Position numbers and translations under genes: made by a program. 64,000 nt of DNA, taken from Oscheius dolichura (lineage: Eukaryota > Nematoda > Chromadorea > Rhabditida > Rhabditidae). Under the pieces are notes generated by a model, which saw only the letters and a program-made list of their open reading frames with translations, had not been told where the DNA came from and did not search any database. Positions within the stretch are counted from its first letter, which is position 1, and each line of letters opens with the position of its first letter. Of the stretch, positions 1-10,937 are shown one piece after another. The stretch lies in the NCBI GenBank assembly GCA_932521035.1, contig OW051492.1, positions 3,968,001-4,032,000 on the forward strand, written 5' to 3'.

Positions 1-462
1 TAGCAAAGGAATGTAAACCAAAGAGTGACTGCCTTGGTAATATATTCACAACATAACCAGAATGTAATGTTCTAGTCTGGTATAGCTACAAAAATCTCCA
101 ACAGAATAATTCGAGGATAATGAAGAATCTCCAATATTTAACCTTCCTGTTCCGGTAATTACTGGGGTTGCCATTAGTATACTGGCTAATTATTCGAAAA
201 ATTATATAATAAACGAAAATTCCAATTTTTGGATGTTCCTCCCTTTAGAACTGAAAAATATCTGAATAAGGAAGGAAAAAGTGATGGCCAGGACTACATC
301 CGGTCCACTAGTTTTGCTGAGATCGATCCGCAGCTGGACACCAATAAACAAATGGGAAGTAGAAGACGAAATTTATCCGAAAGACGGTTGCAATAGCAGA
401 AGTGAGAAGCCTCAATGAGCTTTTAGATTCAATGCCAGTATGCTTCAAAGCGACTATCTTGT

Positions 463-1242
463 TCATTTACCGTAGGACAATTCCTGACGATGGCGGTGAA
501 ACAAAGCTACAAAAACTTTCACAAGGAATGCAACAAACATACTTGATTAAACAAATTGGTAATAGGATCGGCGATAGGTATAAATTCGGAGTGCCACGGC
601 TGCGGAAGTGAGCTGTCTGGAATAAGGTCCAACTCTTCGGCTAGTTCTTTAAAAGTGTCATCAAGTTGCATCCTTATACGTAATCTACTGCCTAAAGAAA
701 AATAATATAATGATACAATTATCTTACTTGTAGTAGCAACAAGTACTTTTGTTTCAGCTGAAAGGTGTGTTAGCTGAACATTCCGAATAACTTTCCCAAG
801 ACAGCGAACAAATTCATGGTGAGATTCTCGATTCTGCCATCTGAATATTTTCATCAATAAAACCAGAACGAACATACAAAGCGCCTTCGTGAAAATCAGG
901 ATTCTTTCTAAATTGCACTGCAAAGGTACATATTGGTTGATCTAGTTCATCTACAATACTAACTAAAATGTGGTTCAAAATAGTATTCCGAAGGCTATAC
1001 CTTCAAACATAAGCAATTGATTTCGCTTCATTGCAGTGCGAGCAATACGAATCATTTGATGCGTGTAGCCTTTCACCTGATCATCTGTACATCTCTAAAT
1101 GATAATCTTGGGGAAATAAATTGGAAGGAATAACCAAAACTCTAATGTAATCTCCCCACATGCCTACTTTAAAATATTTCTTATCATATCCTCCGTATTT
1201 ATAAAGGACTGCATTACATAGTTCATAAAGGAACTCGCCCAT
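463..1242 (-). CDS. REV7/MAD2L2-like HORMA-domain protein
   Basis: Reconstructed from about six short exons with canonical GT-AG introns; the reading frame stays open across every junction. The order of segments parallels MAD2L2: a first helix (MGEFLYELCNAVLYKYGGY), a helix and strand (IRIARTAMKRNQLLMFEVSI), a strand ending in CTFAVQF, a helix (FVRCLGKVIRNVQL), then a closing segment around WHSEFIPIADPI. HORMA proteins of this type act as adaptors that close a safety belt around a partner peptide (translesion polymerase zeta, shieldin, APC/C control). The start is an ATG in a strong CCATGG context, 14 nt 3' of an acceptor-like cag. The protein begins directly at the first HORMA helix, a little shorter than human MAD2L2. 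Assignment rests on my memory of the fold order, not on strong identity; another HORMA family is possible. The 5' end overlaps the small reading frame ending at 1073. Confidence 0.5.
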
Positions 1243-1619
1243 GGTGTCACAGAATGCTGAAAATAAAACTAATCATATAAACACAATGCAAACCGCTTCC
1301 AATTCGTGTTCGTCTAGGTCCAGTGTGTAAAGTGGGTCCTTTAAAACCAACTTTAATATTTCTTGAACGTTTATCCCGAATGCCCAACATCGCATCTTAA
1401 AAGAAGATTATAACCTGTTATGGTTTTCAGTGCCACGCATAATATCGAGGAGACACATGAAAAGGAGAGACCTTAGAACGTATGCGATAAACACATAGAG
1501 ATAAAAACCATTTAGGAGTCTAGTTGTTCCGTAACGTGCGGCCCCCAAAGTATCAACAAGCTTGTAAGTGCTTTTGAAATACGGTAAAAACAAAAGCTCT
1601 ATTGAAGGAAGTCAGCATA
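1073..1619 (-). CDS. Small unidentified protein overlapping the REV7-like gene
   Basis: A spliced model of about 110 residues starting at the ATG at 1619 (MLTSFNRAF), followed by segments around LVDTLGAARYGTTRLLNG, SSILCVALKTITEILKLVL, DPLYTLDLDEHELEA and a last exon beginning HSVTPWASSFMNYVMQSF. Candidate introns are about 30-55 nt and phases agree at each junction. The last exon is the first exon of the REV7-like gene read in another frame; it ends at 1164 if that gene's first intron is retained, or at 1073 if it is spliced. I do not recognise the family. The DPLYTLDLDEHELEA segment looks clearly coding, but some donor sites are weak (gtttgc, gtttttat), so exon boundaries are uncertain. Confidence 0.35.
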
Positions 1620-1787
1620 AACAGATTGGTACAAATAGTAAGTTAATTTATTTGTCAATCAACAAGGAGTTGTAAAAAATACAAAACCTGAAAAAAGGTT
1701 TTATGTGGAGACCATTGGAACGGGGGACCGTATGATGTTGGAGCTACCATCATATTGTTACAAATTGTATGAAAAATGTGAGCACGT

Positions 1788-4174
1788 TTAAAAGCTAGCC
1801 ATATTCACATCTGCAGAATAATCATGATTTTGTTGTTTTGAAGCTGGTCCGCCAGTAGGGCCGCCAGGTCTTTTTCCCCCGCGACGTGCACCACGCGGTC
1901 CTCCTCTCATTGGATTTCCTCGTCCCATTCCCGGTGTCCCTCTGCCCATTCCACGCGGTGGGCCCCAGGCACCTCCTGCTGCTGCAGTTGTTCCATAATT
2001 ACCACCACCAAATCCGCCCTAAAATAACATGAACTCGCAGATAAACTAGAACGGACTCTGTATGCTGGTGCACCGCGAGGAGCTCCATATCCTCCACCAT
2101 ATCCATAGTCTCCACCAGCAAAGTTACCATAACCAGCACCATATCCAGCGTCATATCCTCCACTATATCCACCGTAGCTATCACCATATCCACCTCCATA
2201 ATACGGGTCTTCATATCCTCTGAAAAAAAATTGATTTCAGTTACTATTAATCTTACTGATTTGGATACACATTATTAGCCCGGCCACGATTGCCGCCATG
2301 GAATCCTTGTCCGCTATTTCCGTATCCATTACCAAAATTTGTGCCACGTCCTCGGGCAGGACCTGGGGCCGGATGCTTCTTCTTTTTAGTATCATTTTGT
2401 GGTTTAGCTAATGAACAGTCAATGCAGACACCCTCAAGTTCTTTTCCATTCCATTCTTCCATTGCCTTCATGCACGGATCACGCTCTTTGAAGTGAATAA
2501 AAGCATAATCTTTGATTTTCTTGATGCGCTCAATTTCGCCAAAGGCTCCGAAAAGTTCTTTCAACTTGTCTTCCGTTATGACTTCTTTCAAATTGCGGAC
2601 ATACAGCACTTTCACCTTAAAACAATTAATAAAGTTAAGCATGCAAGACTCACTTTGCTCATTGTTTCTTCGTCAGGCTCATCTTGTTGTTCCGCCCAAT
2701 CAACTACCAAATCGGTATTGAACGGCCGAACTTTATGCTGCTGAATTTTCCTTTTCGCATCTGATGCAGCTTTGTGATCAATGAAGTCAACAAAACAAAA
2801 TCCACGATTTTTGTGACGGTCAGTAGCATCAGGAACTGTATGTAAGATAACTTCAGTTACCCCTTCTAAATATACTGTTCATCATAACAATTTTACAAAA
2901 GAATAAACGACACCGTTTCTGCATCAGCCAAACAAATGAATTAAAAAGTCGGTTCTAAAGAGCCGGCGAAATCACCTGCGTGCTTTTTGAGCTCCTCAAG
3001 AATTTCCTCTTTAGTTTTGGACTTGGGGATGTTTCCAAGGAACAGACGAGTATTCGCAACAGAGACATTCACTTTCAGAGTTTTGCCGGTGGAAATTTCG
3101 TGACCATCAAACTGAATTGTGAAATGAGCAACTTTTTTTGGCTCGTACTGTTTGGACGTCAAAAGGCATCAACAAACGGACCGAAAGATACCGCATATAC
3201 ATCTTAGAACACAATAAAACAGAATGTAATTACCTTTTTCGCTGCTTCAGCCGCCGCTTCTCTTTCACAGTATGTTAGAAAAGCGTATCCACGATTTTTC
3301 AAGGTGACGGGATCCATCATTAACCGCATGTCCCAGATTTTGCCGCATTGTTCGAATAATGGGATGAGGGAATCTTCGAAAAGCTCGTGCGGAATATGAC
3401 CAATGTAAACCTTTAAAACGTGTTTGTAACGGTTTCCAATTGTATACCTCATGGCCAGCTCCACTGGGACCTGTAGCTAGTCCTTCCCACCCTGGCGGAG
3501 GTCCACCATATTTACGTTGTCCAACGGTAATTTCGAGTTGATATCCGGTGCGATCGAGAATCTCCTTCATCTTTTCACGGTCGGGACCGGTTATAAGAGG
3601 TGTGCCCATGGCCTAAAATTGAAATGTGTAAAAAACACATATTTCAGCATACGGCAGCAGCGCCAACACTTCTTGCTTTATCCCGAAAGTTTCGCATTAT
3701 TGACATCAAATACTGAGCCTTATTTTGTACACCAAAGAGCATAGATTCCTAAATGAAGTCAATTTAATGTGTTTTATTAAACTAATACCAGTAGTTGGTT
3801 CATAACATATTTCCCCTGGTCTTCTGGTAAAGAGTTAAGCATTTCGACGGCTCGCTCATCAACGTCGTCTATAGACATCGAGCCGGATTCAAACAGCTTC
3901 ATCATAGTTTCCGCTACACCTTTCTTGACATTCCATTCTATCAGTTTTTTATATGTTTCATTATCTTCATATTCCTGAAAGAATAAATATAATATTCGAA
4001 ATTTCAATTTATAAAAAAATGAAACAATTGTTCTGAATTCATTTAAGTACAAACCGATTTTACATTGTCGTTACTAGCAGTCTCTTCCGACGCGTCTTTT
4101 TCAATGGGAGTTTCTTCGGGAACATTATTTCCCTGTGAAAGTTCTTCAGATTTTACTTCCGGAACGTCTGCCAT
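1788..4174 (-). CDS. hrpr-1: hnRNP R/Q (SYNCRIP family) RNA-binding protein
   Basis: An RNA-binding protein of the hnRNP Q/R family, acting in pre-mRNA splicing and mRNA control. Domain order is complete: acidic N-terminus (MADVPEVKSEEL), an alpha-helical N-terminal unit (NETYKKLIEWNVKKG to MRNFRDKARS), the linker GQRKYGGPPPGWEG, then RRM1 (VYIGHIPHELFED...RGYAFLTY), RRM2 (NTRLFLGNIPKSKTKEEIL...RGFCFVDF), RRM3 (KVLYVRNLKEVITED...KDYAFIHF), and a Gly/Tyr/Arg-rich tail ending near SADVNMASF at a TAA. This matches SYNCRIP/HNRNPR throughout. The start at 4174 lies 21 nt 3' of an atttcag acceptor. About nine short introns break the gene. A polyadenylation signal AATAAA on the minus strand lies near 1645. 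The gene is divergent from the HMG-box gene at 5006. Confidence 0.93.
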
Positions 4175-5005
4175 AGTTTCCCTGGTTAGGAACTACTGAA
4201 ATTATTGATTAAATAAAATATAGCAGAAATTAAAAAAAAAACAAAGAATAGAACAGAGTATAAAAATCTAAAATCGATAGAGAAAATAGCAATCGTAGAG
4301 TATAAAAGAAGGTAAGCGTAGATAGGTTATTGAGCGAGCGAACGCTTCTGCGTCTCCCTTCAATTATGTGCGACGCGTGCTTTTCTCGGCAAGAGCAAGG
4401 TCACGGCGGGAGTTCAAACGTCCTATACGGAGGGAATCTTGCTCATAAGCATGATTATAGGATGTAAAAAATATCGAAAGGCAAAGGTGGTTTCATTTCA
4501 TCTACCTTTTAGGAGTAACAAGGTAAAACAACCAGAAACCAAGAAAATGATTGCTTTTCGTTCAGTAGTGAACGGAATGCGCTGCCTCTTTGTTGTTGAT
4601 AATGTTTGTAAAACATCGGACAAATAGCAGGCAATCATAACATCAATTACATGCCCCTTGGGAATGATAGCAAAATAATAAAAACGAAACAGTCTACTAG
4701 AAACGAATAGAACCACACCAGAGGGAAAGGTAGAGTCAAAAGTGAAACGGGAAAATTTGAAATATTTTGAAGGCGGTAAAATGCTCGACTCCCTGCACGA
4801 AAGAATTTGAATTTCGATTTCGAGGCCCAAGAAAGCAAGTTCGGGTTGTGGGTGGAGAAAGTTCCAAGAGAGATGTTTTCCGGGTTATTTAGTACTTCTG
4901 CTAAAAGTTATGGCTGTTAGGAATGCAACTGAATCTGTTATATCCTTTACTACATGATCTTCACTACTAATTGTTTCACTCATAGCTATTATTTTCAGAA
5001 CTATC
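4175..5005. promoter_or_regulatory. Divergent intergenic region (hnRNP / HMG-box)
   Basis: About 830 bp between two divergent starts. It is AT-rich, with a GC-richer patch around 4320-4440. An acceptor-like attttcag ends 7 nt before the HMG-box ATG and atttcag lies 21 nt before the hnRNP ATG. The short open frames here (4439-4838) show no recognisable protein. Presumably holds both promoters; no specific motif was identified. Confidence 0.4.
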
Positions 5006-5473
5006 ATGGCTCGTCCAAAGAAGGAAGCTACGTCTTCTCCTAAAAAGACCAAGTCTCCTAAAGTATTTTTTTAATGGAAATCTTTATTGTTTATACGTTT
5101 CAAACACTTTTTGTCAAACAATGTATTTGTATTTAGAAGGAAAAGGCGATTAAAAAGAAGAAAGATCCTAACGCCCCCAAACGCGGATCGAGTGCTTACT
5201 TACTTTGGCTGAACGAGAACCGCCCAAATTTTGCGAAAAAAGGGATGAACGTCGCTGAAGTAGCAAAAGTAAGTATTTATGATGAAGTCGATTTTAAATT
5301 ACAAATTTTAGATTGCCAGTGTCGAATGGAAAAAAGTAACCGACAAGTCCAAATGGGAAAAGCAGGCTGGTGAAGATAAGAAACGCTACGAAAAAGAGCT
5401 AGCTGCTTACAAGGCTGACAACGAACGCGGTAGTCCTCAAAAGGCAACTGCACCGAATGGAAAATCCAAGTAA
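5006..5473 (+). CDS. Single HMG-box chromatin protein
   Basis: A 116-residue protein in three exons (5006-5062, 5137-5268, 5312-5473). A lysine-rich N-terminus (MARPKKEATSSPKKTKSPKK) precedes one HMG box of about 70 residues that begins DPNAPKRGSSAYLLWLNENR and ends ...EDKKRYEKELAAYK. The DPNAPKR opening and the WLN/ENRP helix are typical of the minor-groove-binding boxes of HMGB, HMG-D and the SSRP1 C-terminus. It probably bends DNA non-specifically in the nucleus. There is no second box and no acidic tail, so it resembles insect HMG-D or nematode HMG-1 proteins rather than vertebrate HMGB1. The ATG follows an attttcag acceptor by 7 nt, suggesting trans-splicing or a 5' UTR intron. An AATAAA follows at 5551. 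Confidence 0.92.
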
Positions 5474-5550
5474 CTTTCCCGTTTTGCCTGACATTTGTTC
5501 AATTTCTGTGAATTCTCATTTTGGCTTTTTGAAACTAATAATGATCTCAA

Positions 5551-5556
5551 AATAAA
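5551..5556 (+). terminator. Polyadenylation signal of HMG-box gene
   Basis: AATAAA 78 nt 3' of the HMG-box stop codon, in the short AT-rich gap before the convergent DHODH gene. Confidence 0.7.
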
Positions 5557-5626
5557 CATTAGCTCATTGATTTAAAAAAAAAATACAGAACTAGAGGGAA
5601 TATTTTTATAAATGGGATACGATACG

Positions 5627-7095
5627 TTATTTCCGATGATCTGCGCCGACGGCTTCAGTAATATGCGAGAACCCGTCCTTCTTGAGACATTCCACCAGCT
5701 CACGTTTTACCTGTAAGGTATACTTATGGTTGTTGTTTGAGCAATTACCTTTCCAATAACAGGAAATCCTTTAAAAGCTAAAGAGGAATATATTTGTACC
5801 AATGATGCACCAGAGCGGATTTTATCATATGCATCTTTTCCGCTGGAGATACCTCCACACCCTACAATAGGTATCTTTCCATCAGTAAGCCTGTAATTTC
5901 GAATTTCGAAGAATAGCGTTATCCTAGCTACCTATACATTTCTCGAACGCATTCTGTGCTAGTTTCTTTCACAGGCTGTCCGCTTAGACCTCCTACTTGT
6001 TCTCTTTCATCACTTTTCAGGTTAAGTGGGCGTGAAATTGTTGTATTGGAGACAATGAGACCATCGATACCATATTTCCGGTCCATTACAACCTGGGTAA
6101 CTAATATCTTTGTCGATTTTGGAAAACTTACTTTTGCGATATCTGCCATTTCAGATTTTACAAGATCCGGAGCAATTTTTAACAAAACTTTCGGTTTTTC
6201 TTGTACATCAAGCATTTCAACTGATTGTTTCACATATACAGCAAGCTTTTCAAGGTCTGCCTTTTTCTGCATAGTTCGAAGACCAGGAGTATTGGGCGAT
6301 GAAATGTTGATCACAAGGTAGTCACAATAAGGCCCGAAGTAAGTTACCCCAATTTCGTAGTCAAGCCTTAAATGTAAAAGTATGAAAAGGATCCGGTTTT
6401 TTTTTTTACTTGGCATCTTCCGTAAGTTTATTTTTGCCCAAATTAACTCCAAACACAGCCAGGCCGTCTGACCATTGAGCTCTGGCTGTTTTAACCCGTT
6501 GTTGCACCCGACCAACACCATCACTGTTGAATCCGTATCTATTGATTATACCCTAGAAGAGGAGTAAACAATAGCGACGTGATAACCTCGTCTTCAAGGA
6601 GTCGAAAGACTCGTGGACGTGGGTTACCCGGTTGAGGAATGGGAGTCACTGAACCAATTTCAATCAGCCCAAATCCAGAATCTTTGGCCAGAGGAAAAAT
6701 TGCTTCTCCATTTTTATCGAATCCTGCGGCCAGTCCAACAGGATTCTTGAAGTGTTTTCCGAGAACCTAGGGAGACTCGGCTGATTACGGCGGAGGAAGG
6801 CACCCACCTGGCATTCCAATTCCGGGTACTCTTTCTTATTCCAGCCGTATCGGGGGAGAAGGCCCCAGTTACAGGCTTTGACTGCCCATTTGTGGGCGTC
6901 TTCTCCGTCCGTATATCGCCAAACCAGCGGCATCACCTGTAACCGTGTATTCCGCCCCCGTATACAACCCACCACTTTTTCGTAGAAGTTCTCCGATCCT
7001 GTCGCCAATTCCACTCCCACATAGCCCAAAACTCCCGTGCTGACTATAATTGCTGTGGATTTTGTGAGATACCCGCGTGGCAGTTTGGCGTACAT
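5627..7095 (-). CDS. DHODH: Dihydroorotate dehydrogenase (mitochondrial, class 2)
   Basis: Catalyses oxidation of dihydroorotate to orotate with electron transfer to ubiquinone, the fourth step of pyrimidine synthesis, on the inner mitochondrial membrane. The N-terminus ([20 protein letters not shown]...) is a short targeting sequence plus one membrane segment, as in class 2 enzymes. Core motifs follow in order: [59 protein letters not shown], the active-site loop [12 protein letters not shown] with the class 2 catalytic serine, VLLKIAPDL, the VSNTTISRP segment, GGLSGQPVK, and the FMN phosphate-binding [16 protein letters not shown]. The stop at 5627 follows [11 protein letters not shown]. 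The 5' third is GC-rich and the 3' two thirds AT-rich. The first 52 nt of the CDS overlap the end of the COMMD6-like gene in another frame, and the acceptor at 7116 lies 20 nt before this ATG. Confidence 0.93.
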
Positions 7096-7366
7096 TTTGA
7101 TAGAAATTGGCGGAACTAAAAGGAAAGATGAATCATTTGGAAGGGGGTTTACCTGGCTGATGGTGTATTCAGAAATATCGACGTCGCCGTTTTCCAGATG
7201 GAATACAACGGTTACAATGGGTTGGATGAACTGGGGGGAGCAGTCCGCGGGGAGAGACGCCTAAAATGGGGAACTCCTCCCGGGAAGCGAGGCTCACCTT
7301 CAGCGACCAATCGAAGCTTGTTACTTTCTTCGCGTTGCTTCTACCGAGAGGCGTTTGGCTGCTCAT
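7044..7366 (-). CDS. COMMD6: COMMD6-like short COMM-domain protein
   Basis: Three exons (7366-7298, 7260-7153, 7115-7044) give an 82-residue protein; human COMMD6 is 85. The COMM domain is visible as VTSFDWSLKASLPADCSPQF followed by IQPIVTVVFHLENGDVD, ISEYTISQFRQFLSK and a divergent tail. FDW-(x)n-hydrophobic strands and the TISQF helix match COMMD6. COMMD proteins form the heterodecameric Commander complex with CCDC22/CCDC93 in endosomal recycling. Introns are 37 nt each. The last exon runs 52 nt into the DHODH coding sequence in a different frame; its final 15 or so residues ([16 protein letters not shown]) do not resemble COMMD6 and may be a by-product of the overlap. This is either the upstream cistron of an operon or an overlapping gene. 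Confidence 0.72.
7116..7121 (-). promoter_or_regulatory. Shared splice acceptor, COMMD6 exon 3 / DHODH 5' end
   Basis: The minus-strand tttag at this point is needed in cis to join COMMD6 exons 2 and 3 and lies 20 nt upstream of the DHODH ATG. In a nematode the same AG could receive a spliced leader to make the DHODH mRNA, so cis- and trans-splicing would be mutually exclusive here. The geometry is seen in the sequence; the use is inferred. Confidence 0.5.
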
Positions 7367-7533
7367 AAAACGCCTATTTGTAATATCTTGGTGATATAAG
7401 CATGTGATTAATTTTAAAAAATAGCCAAGCTACGCAATTGCGTCTGCCATTTCCGGTGTCACCAGTCCCCCATCTATATCTCTGCCTTCTTCCCGAATTC
7501 TACTCTAATCCCCAGTCTTTCCAGCGACTTTGT
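7367..7533. promoter_or_regulatory. Compact divergent promoter region (COMMD6-DHODH / FIG4)
   Basis: Only 167 bp separate the COMMD6 start from the FIG4 start on opposite strands. A ctttccag acceptor-like site ends at 7524, 9 nt before the FIG4 ATG. No other motif was recognised. Confidence 0.4.
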
Positions 7534-10500
7534 ATGGCAGAGCGGCTTCGTCGAATCACCGTCTACGAGACCGCCAGTCGCTTCTACATCGTGGGCTGTG
7601 ACCCGTCAGGCACCCGCTTTCATGTCTTGAAAATAGACAGAGTCGACTCGAAGGTCCTTCTGACGGGCGAGGCCGGGCCCTCCTACACCAAGGACGAGAT
7701 TCTCGAACTCCTGGCCACAATCTCCGAGGGAAACTCCGGTAAATGCCGTCTATTTCGTGTATTCGTCCACCATTTCAGTTGTCATCCGATCCGTCCCGGG
7801 GAGCACTAAGAAATCCCCGGGAAAAGGCCTCATTGAGCGGGTGAGCAATGCCTACGGGATACTGGGGGCAGTCCGTTTCCTCGAGGGCTACTACCTCATC
7901 GTGAGTGTCTTTTCCCCTCGGGACCACGCCGTGTTCAGGTCATAACGAAGGCCAATGTGGTGGCCACGTTCGGCTATCACTCCATCCACAAAATAGCCGA
8001 GGTGGCCATGATATCCATCACGATGGACGGGGTGTCGACCTCCTCCGAGGAGCAGAAATACGTCCGACAATTCCAGGTCAGGGAGGATGGGGGAATTGGA
8101 ATACAGGGGACATTGCAGTCGGTGGACCTCTCGACGGACTTCTACTTCTCCTACACCTACGACCTGAGCCGAACGATGCAGGAGAACGCCCTCGGCACGG
8201 ACTGGGCCCAGGTGGGACACCGCCTCGTCCTGACGAGGGACTGTTCAGAATGACCAGCGGAGCGTCGTCTCGGACAAGAAATTCGTCTGGAACACGTATC
8301 TCCTGGAGCCGCTGAGGAGCAACCTCATCCACGAGAGGTGGTTCGTCGAGGTCGTCCACGGCTACGTCAGTGAGTGGCCCTGTCCCTCCTCCAGCCACTC
8401 CTCCCTTCAGACCAGCAATACTTGGAACTTCCGCTGACCAAACTGTCCCTGACCCTCATCGGCCGGAGGTCGGCTGAATACGCGGGGACACGCTATTTGA
8501 AGCGAGGAGCCAATCTGAAAGGTACTTCTGCCCGTTGCCTGTTGAATGCCCCCTCTAGGAAGCGTGGCGAACGACGTGGAGACGGAGCAGATCCTCTGGG
8601 ACACACTGTCCTGCCCGGGCCTTTCGAAGGGCAGGTTCTCCTCCTACGTGCAGAGGAGGGGGTCCGTCCCCTTGAGGTAAGACAACGGCCATTTTCCCCT
8701 CATAGACAATTGTTTGGATGGTCACAGGATCCCGCCACCCGAGGAGTCGTGGGCAAACCGCTCATTCTGATAGACATCCACGAGCCACACGCACAGACGG
8801 CAGGAGCCCACTTCAGGTGACCAATTTGAAGAGATGGGGGCAATTTATTTTAGGGACCTGCGGAAAAAGTACGGCAACCCGATAATCGCGATGAACCTGG
8901 TCAAGAGGAGGGAGAAACGGCGACACGAGAACCTCCTCCACGAGCAGTTCATCAAGGTTTGGCTGGTTCCCCCGGCAGTCATCCTTCTCTAGGCCATAAA
9001 CTACCTGAACCAGTTCCTGCCCCCCGACGAGAAGATCTGCTACATGAGCTTCGACGTGGCCAGGTGCAACAAGGGCTCCACCCTCACTTCCAATGTCCTG
9101 ACCAAACTGGACGAGATCGCCGTGAAGGCCGTCCTCAAGCAGGGATGGTTCCAGGTTGGCCGTCCTTTACAGCAGTAAATAGAGAAGGTATTCAGTCCTT
9201 CCCGATGCCTCATAGGGATCGCTGTCTCCCGCGAAGCTCTATCAGCGACTTCACTCCTCTCAGGAGCGAAGACGGCCGCTTTCTCCTCCAGAGGGGCATC
9301 TGTAGAGCCAACTGTGTCGACTGCCTAGACAGAACGAATGTGGCTCAATTCGCCATCGGTGAGTGTCTACTCCTTCGCTCACAAGAGACATTCAGCCAAG
9401 GTGGCCCTGGGCTGCCAGTTGTTCGCCCTCGGGGTGGTGGACGAGCCAAGTCTCTCGCTCCACAGCGAGGTGTGCCGTGTCTTCGAGGAGATGTTCGACG
9501 AGCACGGCGACACCCTCGCCTGGCAGTACGCCGGCAGCCAGTTGGTCCACTCCATAAAGCACTACAAGAAGACGTCCGCCTTCCAGGTGTCTCTTCCCCT
9601 GAGAAAGACTCACGGTCTCTTTAGGAACGGAGTCGCGACGTGATCCAGACCCTCTCGAGGTACTACAGCAACACTTTCGGAGATTACGACAAGCAGGCGG
9701 CCATCAACCTCTTCCTCGGCATGTTCCGGTGGGTGTCTGCCTGGAGACGGCCACTGAAGACATTCAGACCTCAAATCAGCAGTAGCCAACACCTATGGGA
9801 CCTCCAAACGGACTACTACCTCCACTTCCCAACGACCTACCAGGTGAAGACGGACTACTGCGGGTGGATGTTTGACGAGGACGAGCTGGAGGAGTATATC
9901 ATGGTCAACTACGAGGACTGCTCGGAGAAGGACAAGCAAGAGACCAGTTAGTCTCGTGTGGGGGCACATTGCCATTTTAGAGACCCCCGCCAGCCAGTCG
10001 GGGGTGGTGAAGTTGTCGAACGAGGACGACTTCCGCAACTACTATCGCACCTTTGAGATGACCACCCTAGAGCCGAAAGTCAAGCAACAGGTCAGTTATT
10101 TCCCTCCTTTTCTCTAGTTTCCAATTTTAGGTGATTCTGAACCAGAGGGCTCTACAAGTGGCGGGGGTGAACCAGGAGATCTCCGTCTCCGGACAATTCC
10201 TAAAACTGTTTAAAAGCGTAAGATCTTGAAGGATACGAAGAGATGAGGTGTTCAGGAGTCGAAGGACTCCAAGTCCAAGTCGAAAGTGGTGAAGGAGGAA
10301 GACGACGACGACGACGAGTACGACGACGAGCAGAAGGGGGAGGATGTCTTGGAGGCGGAGGAGACGTGGTACCGACTGGTGGGCAGACGGGAGGAGAAGG
10401 CGACCACCAGGAGAGAAAAGGGTGGAAAACACGGTTTGTTTTGGAGATATGGGAGAGTGACACAGCACAGGTCATCCAATACTGTCACTGGGGTTGAAGT

Positions 10501-10894
10501 TCGCCAAGGAAATCTATGGACTTCACCGGACGAGTCCCGGGCAGAGCGACAGGCAGCTGTACGAGAAGTACGTCGACAGAGGGGGGCTCGCTGTGGAGCC
10601 GGAGGTATGCCGTCGCTTCAACTGGCCAAAGAACCCTTTCCAGGACTGGTTGAAGTACAAGCCGACCATCGTGGACCGTTCCCCCAAACCCGAACTCTGG
10701 CGAACGTCCATCTTCACGGCCGACAACTGCTTCCAGGTGACCCAGGGTGTGGGAAGATAAGCTCGGAATTATAGAGTGCCGAGCCGGAACTGTCCAAGAC
10801 TTCGCTGTCCTTCTATACCAAGTCGTGTAACTTCCAGAACCACCAGCTGTCGAAGGTGGACCTGGCTGCCTTTTCCCAGTACCCTCTCCTCTGA
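7534..10894 (+). CDS. FIG4: FIG4 phosphoinositide 5-phosphatase (SAC domain)
   Basis: SAC-family lipid phosphatase that works with PIKfyve and VAC14 to control PI(3,5)P2 on endolysosomes. Many exons are separated by introns of about 36-50 nt. In order: N-terminal SAC region ([35 protein letters not shown]), [65 protein letters not shown], then the catalytic loop [12 protein letters not shown] at 9307-9342 (Sac signature CX5RT), followed by [30 protein letters not shown] and INLFLGMFR. After the SAC domain is an acidic stretch of Glu/Asp (near 10300), then [20 protein letters not shown] and a tail ending AAFSQYPLL at the TGA at 10892. Order and motifs match animal FIG4, not the related SAC1 or INPP5F. 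An AATAAA follows at 10932. Confidence 0.94.
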
Positions 10895-10931
10895 ACTGTG
10901 TCTACTGGTCCCTCCGCACTGTGATATGTAC

Positions 10932-10937
10932 AATAAA
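10932..10937 (+). terminator. Polyadenylation signal of FIG4
   Basis: AATAAA 38 nt after the FIG4 stop codon. Confidence 0.65.

Noticed and set aside
519-923. Unspliced 134-aa minus frame
   Set aside because: It merges exon and intron sequence; the spliced REV7-like model removes the stretches with stop codons and restores the conserved order.
10127-10488. Minus-strand Pro/Ser-rich frames opposite FIG4
   Set aside because: Antisense of the Asp/Glu-rich stretch of FIG4; no independent features.
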